Shown here one piece after another: positions 1 through 5,392 of a stretch of DNA of 8,338 nt (positions are counted from its first letter, which is position 1; each line of letters starts with the position of its first letter). The notes under the pieces are model-generated. The model did not search any database. It was not told the origin of the DNA and saw nothing but the letters and a program-made list of their open reading frames with translations. The position numbers and the translations under genes were made by a program. The stretch spans positions 1 through 8,338 of the forward strand of contig DUMX01000286.1 of NCBI GenBank assembly GCA_012839665.1, written 5' to 3'. This stretch comes from Gelria sp. GTDB lineage: Bacteria; Bacillota; Syntrophomonadia; Syntrophomonadales; Syntrophomonadaceae.

Positions 1-14
1 AGCATTTCCACAAT

Positions 15-99
15 AATTCTTAATTCTTAATTAACCCCGTATTTTGGGTTACCACTGAACTTTGCCATACCTATAACGTCCGCTACCAGCACCCTATTT
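15..99. repeat. Intergenic repeat, copy A (heptad tract plus conserved block)
   Basis: This stretch matches 1264-1363 in the same orientation. It begins with about 2.6 tandem copies of AATTCTT (15-32). A near-identical segment follows, ending in TTTGGGTTACCACT (43-56), then a 25-nt less conserved spacer containing ATACC, then GCTACCAGCACC (82-93) and TATTT. The two conserved blocks have exactly the same spacing in both copies. The copy ends 5 bp before the stop codon of the DUF4363 gene and may extend to the window edge. It encodes nothing convincing. It is probably a member of a dispersed intergenic repeat family, but only two copies can be seen here. Confidence 0.75.
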
Positions 100-103
100 A
101 CGA

Positions 104-484
104 TTAGAATATATTCTCCAAACATACCGCCTCTTTACGCGGGATATGTTCAATCATTAGCTTTAATTCCGAGAGCTGGCCCAAGGAGAGAGCGCCATCC
201 TGGTTGACTACGTACTCCTTGACCCGGGCCAGGGAAAACTCAATATTATCCATCTCCTGGTGGTCCAGAAACACCGGCCACCATTTAGCCTCTTGCTCCC
301 ATAGCTTTTCCAGCTTCGCGCTATGTTGAGCCGCTGTTTCCCATTTTTGTTGCCTGATAGTAGCACTAACCAGTTCTATTTGCCGGGTCAAATCATCGCT
401 TGATGTTTGCAACGAATGATTAAACCAGATAGCCATTCCAATAATCAGGGCCAGAATTACAGCCAAAGTTGATAACAATCTCAT
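104..484 (-). CDS. DUF4363 family small membrane-anchored protein
   Basis: A 126-residue protein with an N-terminal hydrophobic helix (about residues 5-21) and no obvious signal-peptidase site, so it is probably anchored by one membrane segment with the rest outside. The remainder is predicted helical and contains a dense conserved-looking stretch: WWPVFLDHQEMDNIE (68-82), SLARVKEYV (84-92), LKLMIEHIP (107-115) and a C-terminal ENIF. Length, layout and these motifs fit DUF4363, whose function is unknown. The start is fixed by AAAGGAGT (494-501) about 9 nt upstream of ATG. That ribosome binding site lies right against the stop codon of the DUF421 gene, so the two genes are almost certainly co-transcribed and perhaps translationally coupled. 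DUF4363 genes are often found next to DUF421 genes in Clostridia, which suggests a joint membrane function (inference). No clear terminator follows; the intergenic repeat begins 5 bp beyond. Confidence 0.85.
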   Translation of the reverse strand: MRLLSTLAVILALIIGMAIWFNHSLQTSSDDLTRQIELVSATIRQQKWETAAQHSAKLEKLWEQEAKWWPVFLDHQEMDNIEFSLARVKEYVVNQDGALSLGQLSELKLMIEHIPRKEAVCLENIF

Positions 485-493
485 TGTAGAAAT

Positions 494-501
494 ACTCCTT
501 T
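494..501 (-). promoter_or_regulatory. Ribosome binding site of the DUF4363 gene, abutting the upstream stop
   Basis: AAAGGAGT read on the minus strand starts within the TAA stop codon (500-502) of the DUF421 gene and lies about 9 nt before the ATG at 484. This arrangement supports translational coupling of the two genes. Confidence 0.75.
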
Positions 502-1183
502 ACCTTTGCGCCGAAGATTTAAGCTGGTAATACAGCTGTTTGTGGACATCCAGACTGGCAAAAAAGACGTCTTTTATGTTTTTAACCCCGTTTTTACTTA
601 ATTCACTTTGCAGCCAATTTATATCTAAATCTACTTTCGTTAGATTATCTTCAATAACGTGACCGTCTATTATTAAGGTAGTGGGCAAACCCTCGTATTC
701 CGGAGAAATATCTAAATCCTGAGGCTCGACTGGCCTTTTTTCGGATTTAAGAATAACACTTAACTGCCCGCTGGTCTCTAATATGGCATACTCCACATCG
801 GAGATATCAGGTACATTTTTCAAACGCAACTGTTCCAGCAAATCGTTTAAATTAAGACGCAGCCTCCTTAACTCATCTTCTACTATCCGAGAATTTTCTA
901 TAACGATGCTGGGGGTACCGCAGATTACCCCTCGGGCCCGCTCACTTTTCAGTGATATATACGATAAGGTAACCTGAGCGGCCACCAGGATAAATATGGG
1001 TATTAAACCGCTTAGCAACGGAATACCAGTATTTTGCATAGGAATAGCCGCCAGTTCTGAAATCATAATGATGACAACCAATTCATAGGGCTGCAGTTGC
1101 CCAATCTGCCTTTTACCCATGACCCGGAGCAATAAAACCGTAACGGCATATAGAATTATCGTACGAATAATTACTATAAGCAT
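500..1183 (-). CDS. DUF421 / YetF-like membrane protein
   Basis: A 227-residue integral membrane protein of the YetF/YrbG family. The N-terminal part has three hydrophobic segments (about residues 2-20, 34-50, 55-77) with the family signature MGKRQIGQLQPYELV (22-36) and SELAAIP (42-48). The cytosolic C-terminal part (from about 85) carries an internal duplication: copy 1 about 91-146 (SIVIENSRIVEDEL, then VEYAILETSGQLSV) and copy 2 about 168-222 (TLIIDGHVIEDNL, then VFFASLDVHKQLYY). This is the usual two-lobed DUF421 domain, and the length is normal. An in-frame TAG immediately precedes ATG 1183, so no earlier start is possible. AGGAGGG (1200-1206) lies 16 nt from ATG, rather far, while a weaker AGGGA (1191-1195) is 7 nt away. 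Biochemical function is unknown. DUF421 also occurs in the 2Duf protein of the spoVA2mob element, linked to spore heat resistance in Bacillus, so a spore-membrane role is possible but not shown here. It is the first gene of a two-gene operon. Confidence 0.93.
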   Translation of the reverse strand: MLIVIIRTIILYAVTVLLLRVMGKRQIGQLQPYELVVIIMISELAAIPMQNTGIPLLSGLIPIFILVAAQVTLSYISLKSERARGVICGTPSIVIENSRIVEDELRRLRLNLNDLLEQLRLKNVPDISDVEYAILETSGQLSVILKSEKRPVEPQDLDISPEYEGLPTTLIIDGHVIEDNLTKVDLDINWLQSELSKNGVKNIKDVFFASLDVHKQLYYQLKSSAQR

Positions 1184-1258
1184 CTAATTTTCCCTATTTC
1201 CCTCCTCTACTGCTACTACAATCTTCACCCAGGAATATTACACAGACCCTTCGGGCAT

Positions 1259-1286
1259 ATATTAATTCTTAATTTTAAATTCTCAA
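1259..1286 (-). promoter_or_regulatory. Candidate sigma-A-type promoter of the DUF421-DUF4363 operon
   Basis: On the minus strand TTGAGA (1281-1286, five of six consensus -35 bases) is followed after 16 nt by TAATAT (1259-1264, four of six -10 bases). Transcription would begin near 1252 and leave a leader of about 70 nt before ATG 1183. Both the -35 and the spacer fall in the heptad repeat tract. AT-rich repeats produce such matches by chance, so this is a tentative call. Confidence 0.3.
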
Positions 1287-1363
1287 TTCTTAATTGACCC
1301 CCGTGCTTTGGGTTACCACTATTCAGGGTAATACCCTTATCCATTGCTACCAGCACCTTATTT
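1264..1363. repeat. Intergenic repeat, copy B (heptad tract plus conserved block)
   Basis: Same orientation and organisation as 15-99. About 4.6 tandem heptads (AATTCTT, AATTTTA, AATTCTC, AATTCTT, AATT; 1264-1295) are followed by a C-rich run and TTTGGGTTACCACT (1307-1320), then a 25-nt divergent spacer with ATACCC, then GCTACCAGCACC (1346-1357) and TATTT. Compared with copy A there are two more heptads and one extra C. With copy A it brackets the DUF421-DUF4363 operon. The rest of the 1184-1478 interval holds the DUF421 leader and the upstream region of the DUF2512 gene; I see no other gene there. Confidence 0.75.
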
Positions 1364-1465
1364 CTACATATTTTATTATTAGCACCTGAACATGGCTTTA
1401 TGTAAGTTAAACCTGACTGCATAAAACCGGGGCATATTGGCAAATAATATAAAATAACTCTATTT

Positions 1466-1473
1466 GGAGGTGA
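1466..1473 (+). promoter_or_regulatory. Ribosome binding site that fixes the DUF2512 start
   Basis: GGAGGTGA stands 8 nt (counted from GGAGG) before TTG 1479. The earlier in-frame TTG at 1464 and GTG at 1470 overlap this site and cannot be used with it, so TTG 1479 is the start. Confidence 0.8.
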
Positions 1474-1478
1474 AAGGA

Positions 1479-1829
1479 TTGAAATCATGGATGTTCTTGC
1501 TTCTGAAGTATGCTCTGACCTTTGTTGCAGGCTTCTTAACCCTTTCTTTAATTAATGGCAATACTGTCCTGGAAGTGTTGGTGCTGGCCTTGGCGGTAGC
1601 TGCCTTGAATTATGGGGTAGGTGATTTGGTAGTTTTACCGGCATATGGTAATGCGACTGCTTCTATTGCTGATGGTTTAATGGCCGCCATTCTAGTTTAT
1701 ATAATTTCCTTAATATGGCCAGCCATTACAATTAGCGCCGCATCACTCCTCATCTTTGGTGTACTTGTAGCTGTAGCCGAGTACTTCCTCCATAATTACC
1801 TGGAAGTATCAGAGGAAGTAGCCCCGTAG
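1479..1829 (+). CDS. DUF2512 / YndM-like four-helix membrane protein
   Basis: A 116-residue hydrophobic protein starting at TTG 1479. It has four predicted membrane helices (about residues 5-25, 30-48, 64-82, 84-103). The second loop and third-helix region carries NYGVGDLVVLPAYGN (44-58) followed by ASIAD (61-65), the recognisable core of the DUF2512 family (Bacillus YndM). The C-terminus is short and acidic (EVSEEVAP). Length is typical. The molecular function of the family is unknown; it is found mainly in spore-forming Firmicutes. The gene stands alone on the plus strand, divergent from the DUF421-DUF4363 operon and convergent with the MATE gene, with a hairpin terminator 25 bp beyond its stop. 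The use of TTG suggests modest translation. Confidence 0.88.
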   Translation: MKSWMFLLLKYALTFVAGFLTLSLINGNTVLEVLVLALAVAALNYGVGDLVVLPAYGNATASIADGLMAAILVYIISLIWPAITISAASLLIFGVLVAVAEYFLHNYLEVSEEVAP

Positions 1830-1854
1830 AGATGTCCATGTCTTAAATAATGAA

Positions 1855-1880
1855 GGAGGGACTTAACATTGAGTCCCTCC
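1855..1880 (+). terminator. Hairpin terminator, probably bidirectional
   Basis: GGAGGGACT (1855-1863) and AGTCCCTCC (1872-1880) form a perfect 9-bp stem with an 8-nt loop. It sits 25 bp after the DUF2512 stop and is followed on the plus strand by a modest U-rich stretch (CTCTATTTT). Read from the minus strand the hairpin is followed by TTCATTATTT, so it can also end transcripts of the MATE gene, whose stop is at 1944. Confidence 0.8.
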
Positions 1881-1943
1881 ACTCTATTTTCCGTTGGATA
1901 GATGCAACCAAATGAAAATAACAGATGGTGTTGAAGTGCCGGG

Positions 1944-3356
1944 TTATTTTTCCGAGCCGCATAAGCTACCCGGTGCAGGTTCTAATCCAATCTCCTCATT
2001 TTCCTCTTCCCATTCTTCCTCCTGCCTCATCTTCTTCATCTCCAGGTAAATAAAGACACCAGTTAACACTGCCGACAAAGCATCCGAAATAGGAGCCGTT
2101 CTCCATACCCCATCTATACCCCAAAACCGCGGCAAAATCAGGAGCAGAGGAATAAAAATCAAAAACTGACGAGACAGACTGAGTACGGCGGCCTGCCTTG
2201 CTTTACCCACAGCTTGAAAATATATGGAACTAGTTATCTGAAAACCCAGCACCGGCAGCAAAGCAAAGAAAATTATCATGGCATGAACCGTCATGGCAGT
2301 AAGTGCAGCATCCCCTTTACTAAATAGCTCCACTAACTGTACCGGCCAAATATTAATAGCCAGGTATCCTGCTACTGCTATACCGGTACCGGCTAAAACT
2401 GCTATTTTCCAAGTTTCCCGCACCCGCTTATATTGACGGGCTCCGTAATTGTAGCCGATAATCGGCTGCGCCCCCTGACTGAGGCCTAATACCGGCATAA
2501 ACAACAATGTGGATATACTCATGACAATGCCAATAGCTGCCAGAGCCGTATCTCCACCATAAAACATCAAGGTCTTGTTTAATATGAGCTGCTGAATACA
2601 GGAAGCGATTTGCATGGCGAAAGGAGCAAAACCGATAGCCATGATACTACCCAATACCGGCCAGGTAGGCCGGAGGTTTTTCCAGCGAATTTTTATCAGG
2701 CTCCTGCCAGTGAAGAAATAGCTCAATACCCAAATAGCCGAAACTAATTGGGCCAATATAGTGGCAAAAGCTGACCCCTTTATCCCCCAATGGAATATAA
2801 AGATGAAAATATAGTTTAAAGCCACACTTACTACCGCCCCTAATATCTGAGTATACATAGCCATTCTGGGATTGCCTTCGGCCCGGATGAGGTTATTCAT
2901 GCCCATACTGATAGAGCCAAATACCGAACCCAGCATAATGATTTCAGTAAAATCACGGGCATAAGGAAGTACGGCTGCACTGGCTCCGAAAGTAATTAAG
3001 ATTGGTTCCGTAAATAACCGGAATAACACCGCTAAAGTTGCAGGCAAAAGGATTAACATGGTCATAGCATTTCCTGCTACCTTCTCCGCCTCTTCCTTCT
3101 TTTGCTCTCCCAGTTTAAGCGAAACCAGAGCCGTAGCACCAACCCCGATTAAAAGCGAAACTGCCATAAGCAGAATCATAATAGGAAAGGCTACCGTAGT
3201 CGCCGCTATCGCCAGTGACCCTATCCCCCGACCCACAAATATCCGGGCTATAATATTATAAAGTGAATTAACCAGCATACCAACAATAGTCGGCAGCGAA
3301 AAACTCCACAATAATTTACCTATACTCTGGTCCCGCATTTGCTCTGAACGGTCCAT
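1944..3356 (-). CDS. MATE family efflux transporter, MepA-like
   Basis: A 470-residue polytopic membrane protein with the twelve-helix, two-lobe organisation of MATE cation-coupled multidrug exporters. The sequence shows the typical N-terminal SFSLPTIVGMLVNSLYNI (18-35), IFVGRGIG (39-46), MNNLIRAEGNPRMAM (153-167), GIKGSAFATILAQ (191-203), SQGAQPIIGYNYGA (293-306) and, in the last third, FQAVGKARQA and APISD. These match the MepA-like branch. The cytosolic tail (from about 441) is strongly acidic. ATG 3356 is preceded by GGGAG about 9 nt upstream. Two Asp positions usually seen in the N-lobe differ: the YNIVDRIF-type motif reads YNIIARIF (Ala37), and the LDPIFIF-type motif reads LNYIFIF (Asn181). 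Both codons are one base from Asp. Substrate cannot be predicted. The gene appears monocistronic, lying between the terminator at 3404-3440 and the one at 1855-1880. I could not pick a convincing promoter in the short AT-rich stretch 3357-3404. Confidence 0.93.
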   Translation of the reverse strand: MDRSEQMRDQSIGKLLWSFSLPTIVGMLVNSLYNIIARIFVGRGIGSLAIAATTVAFPIMILLMAVSLLIGVGATALVSLKLGEQKKEEAEKVAGNAMTMLILLPATLAVLFRLFTEPILITFGASAAVLPYARDFTEIIMLGSVFGSISMGMNNLIRAEGNPRMAMYTQILGAVVSVALNYIFIFIFHWGIKGSAFATILAQLVSAIWVLSYFFTGRSLIKIRWKNLRPTWPVLGSIMAIGFAPFAMQIASCIQQLILNKTLMFYGGDTALAAIGIVMSISTLLFMPVLGLSQGAQPIIGYNYGARQYKRVRETWKIAVLAGTGIAVAGYLAINIWPVQLVELFSKGDAALTAMTVHAMIIFFALLPVLGFQITSSIYFQAVGKARQAAVLSLSRQFLIFIPLLLILPRFWGIDGVWRTAPISDALSAVLTGVFIYLEMKKMRQEEEWEEENEEIGLEPAPGSLCGSEK

Positions 3357-3403
3357 TTAAATAACTCCCTTAAATTGTTTAAAAATAAAAAACATAAAAG
3401 TAT

Positions 3404-3440
3404 TGAAAAAGAAGCCTACCCTTTAGTATAAAGGATAGGC
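3404..3440 (-). terminator. Intrinsic terminator of the RCC1/SLH surface-protein unit
   Basis: On the minus strand GCCTATCCTTTA and TAAAGGGTAGGC (within 3414-3440) form a 12-bp stem with one G-U pair and a 3-nt loop, directly followed by TTCTTTTTC. It lies about 85 bp after the stop of the SLH-protein gene and upstream of the MATE gene, so it separates the two units. On the plus strand no U-tract follows. Confidence 0.85.
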
Positions 3441-3525
3441 CACTTTAATAACAATCTAAATAATCCGGGTTAATAAATTTCCAAGTTAAGACGTTAGCTT
3501 AAAGGCTTTTGACAATCCCGTTTTT

Positions 3526-5325
3526 CTAGGACGCCAGCTTCAGACTTTTAATAATGACCGTAGCTGCCTCAGCTCTGGTAGCATTATTCAGAGGCCGGAA
3601 AGTGTTGTCGGGATAGCCGCTGATAATGTTCTTTTCGCTGGCAGTTGCTACTGCATTCTTAGCCCAAGCGGAAACCTTATCGCCATCAGCAAAAGTTTTT
3701 CCTTCCTGAGCCTCTGCCAGTTTTGCAGCCTTAACTATCATCACTGCCATCTGCTCCCGGGTAATAGGATCATCCGGACCAAAGGTGGTATCACTATAGC
3801 CGCTTACTATGCCGTGGGCTGCAGCGGTACTAATAGTATCCTGGGCCCAGTGTCCGGCAGTATCGTTAAATACCTTGCCGCTCCTGGATTCTAAATTAAA
3901 GGCTTTAACCAGAATAGTAGCAAATTCTGCCCGGCTAATACCCTGGTCTGGCTTAAAGGTACCATCCGGATATCCTGCTATAGCTCCCGATGCTACTAAT
4001 TCTGCGATAGTTTTCTCCGCCCAGTGACCTTGAATGTCGCTGAGAACTATTGGTTTTGGTTCCTCCACTTTTGCTGCTTTTTCAGTAGCTATAACCGCAA
4101 ACTTGGTAAAGTGCAGAACTTTACCACTTACCGTACCTGCATCTAAATCAATCTCTACATTATCCAGTGGAATCCATTTGTTTTCTTTCTCATCCAGATA
4201 ACAGATGCTAAGGTCGTATTTAGTGGTATCTACCTTGGATTTATCGAAGGTCAAGGTGATAGTAACCGGTTTACTGAAATTCCCCGACTTGTCCTTTACG
4301 ATTTCAACTACATCGCTAATGAATTGACTATTATTATCTATTGATAGTGCTGAAGTATTTATAACCTTTTCTACTATTACTTTAATATCGGAACTAACCG
4401 CATCGGCCGGAATTACTATGGTAACGCCGCCTTCACTGACGGTTCCTCCACTAGTAGAAATAGTTTGGTCAACAACCGGAGTTTTTTCTTCACCTTTGGG
4501 GCTAACCGAGGTTACTTCGGTAGTAAACTCTATAACCCGATCTTCGCCCAGTATAGAGCTATTATTGGCCGCCATTTCTCTGCTAATAACTACCCGATAG
4601 GTAGTGTTAGGATTGAGAGTTTCATTTATAGAAAGCGGCAGTATTCTTTTACGCATTTCGGTCACCTGGGTTCCATCCAGCTTATAGAAACTAATATCTT
4701 TATCGCCCTCTGCATCATTGGATACCAGTCTTACTGATGTATTAATCCGTTTACCGGTATCTTTTTCATATAACCGGGCACAATCAGCGTTTTTCTCATT
4801 CCTGCCCAGAAAGCGCAGGTCGGAATCAGCTGATTTGTTGTGAAAATAGTTTACATTGCTTCCAAACACCAGTATAATCTCCCTGGTATTTACCGGAACC
4901 CGCTGGTTGTTGATTTTTTCCTTAAAGCCAATACCCTCGAACCCTAACCCAACCTGGGCTTGACCCAGGGCATATTGTTTCACTATATTGCTTCCGGGAG
5001 CGTCAACTGCAACCCGTAAGTTGCTTCCCACACCACTATAGGGGAGATTAAAATCGGTACGGAAATAGCCGTTACTATCGGTCCGAATTTGTGACCAATA
5101 AACCGGGCTGTTTCCACTATCAACTTTTACGAGTACATTGGCATCAGGTAGTGCTAAACCACTATCTTCTGCCCTTCCGTAAAGCATGAAAACTGAACCA
5201 GCGTTGTACGCTTCCTTCGCCCCGTTCAGGGTAAAGCGAATAGAAGGTGCCGCCAGTGCCTGGGTCACGACAAAGGCTACGATTAATAACGCTGTTAAGA
5301 TCGATATTCGTAATTTACGTGCCAT
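3526..5325 (-). CDS. S-layer homology (SLH) domain surface protein with Ig-like domains
   Basis: A 599-residue exported protein. Residues 1-26 form a signal peptide (MARKLR, then a hydrophobic core, cleavage near QALA-APS). Residues about 27-125 are an Ig-like or macroglobulin-like beta domain. Residues about 140-270 resemble a bacterial Ig (SbsA/Big_5-like) domain ending NTTYRVVIS..VIEFTTE. Residues about 286-412 (GGTVSEGGVTIVIPADAV, then KPVTITLTFD and GKVLHFTKFAVI) look like the ZU5-like domain often placed before SLH repeats. Three SLH domains close the protein: 428-478 (HWAEKTI, GYPDGTFKPD, SRAE), 487-536 (HWAQDTI, GYSDTTFGPDDPI, TREQ) and 545-597 (AWAKNAV, GYPDNTFRPLNNATRAE). SLH triplets bind pyruvylated secondary cell wall polymer in characterised bacteria, so this protein should sit on the outer face of the wall. 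ATG 5325 was chosen because AGGAGGG lies upstream and gives a clean signal peptide; a GTG at 5355 lies upstream of that site. The gene is second in a unit with the RCC1 protein and ends before a strong terminator. Confidence 0.92.
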   Translation of the reverse strand: MARKLRISILTALLIVAFVVTQALAAPSIRFTLNGAKEAYNAGSVFMLYGRAEDSGLALPDANVLVKVDSGNSPVYWSQIRTDSNGYFRTDFNLPYSGVGSNLRVAVDAPGSNIVKQYALGQAQVGLGFEGIGFKEKINNQRVPVNTREIILVFGSNVNYFHNKSADSDLRFLGRNEKNADCARLYEKDTGKRINTSVRLVSNDAEGDKDISFYKLDGTQVTEMRKRILPLSINETLNPNTTYRVVISREMAANNSSILGEDRVIEFTTEVTSVSPKGEEKTPVVDQTISTSGGTVSEGGVTIVIPADAVSSDIKVIVEKVINTSALSIDNNSQFISDVVEIVKDKSGNFSKPVTITLTFDKSKVDTTKYDLSICYLDEKENKWIPLDNVEIDLDAGTVSGKVLHFTKFAVIATEKAAKVEEPKPIVLSDIQGHWAEKTIAELVASGAIAGYPDGTFKPDQGISRAEFATILVKAFNLESRSGKVFNDTAGHWAQDTISTAAAHGIVSGYSDTTFGPDDPITREQMAVMIVKAAKLAEAQEGKTFADGDKVSAWAKNAVATASEKNIISGYPDNTFRPLNNATRAEAATVIIKSLKLAS

Positions 5326-5335
5326 GAAAAACTTA

Positions 5336-5342
5336 CCCTCCT
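5336..5342 (-). promoter_or_regulatory. Ribosome binding site that fixes the SLH-protein start
   Basis: AGGAGGG on the minus strand stands about 10 nt before ATG 5325. It would lie inside the reading frame if GTG 5355 were used, so it decides for the shorter, signal-peptide start. Confidence 0.75.
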
Positions 5343-5362
5343 TTTTTAATAACACCGTTAAC

Positions 5363-5392
5363 CAGTTACCCGGTTAATTAACCGGGCAACTG
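5363..5392 (-). other. Intercistronic mRNA hairpin spanning the RCC1-protein stop codon
   Basis: An 18-nt perfect palindrome, CCCGGTTAATTAACCGGG (5369-5386), is flanked by CAGTT and AACTG arms (5363-5367 and 5388-5392). The single position between arms and core is an A/C mismatch on the plus strand but G-U in the minus-strand RNA, so the transcript can form an almost unbroken 13-bp stem closed by a 4-nt loop. The stop codon TAA (5374-5376) is inside it. No U-tract follows, so it is not a standard terminator. It may stabilise or process the mRNA, or modulate downstream expression (inference). Confidence 0.6.

Noticed and set aside
1413..1465. Promoter-like hexamers upstream of the DUF2512 gene (TTGGCA, TATAAA)
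   Set aside because: No pair has acceptable spacing and distance to the ribosome binding site; a promoter must exist here but I cannot place it.
1464..1478. Upstream TTG/GTG starts for the DUF2512 protein
   Set aside because: They overlap the GGAGGTGA ribosome binding site; TTG 1479 has correct spacing and gives the usual family N-terminus.
1225..1488. Open frame of 87 codons on the minus strand
   Set aside because: It is built from the intergenic repeat (its heptads give a periodic LRIENLKLRI run), has no convincing ribosome binding site, and overlaps the start of the well-supported DUF2512 gene.
3486..3502. TTAAG/CTTAA hairpin just after the SLH gene
   Set aside because: It has only five AT-rich base pairs with a 7-nt loop; the much stronger terminator at 3404-3440 explains the end of the unit.
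5326..5355. GTG 5355 as start of the SLH protein
   Set aside because: The AGGAGGG site would lie inside the coding region, and the added residues would sit in front of a complete signal peptide.
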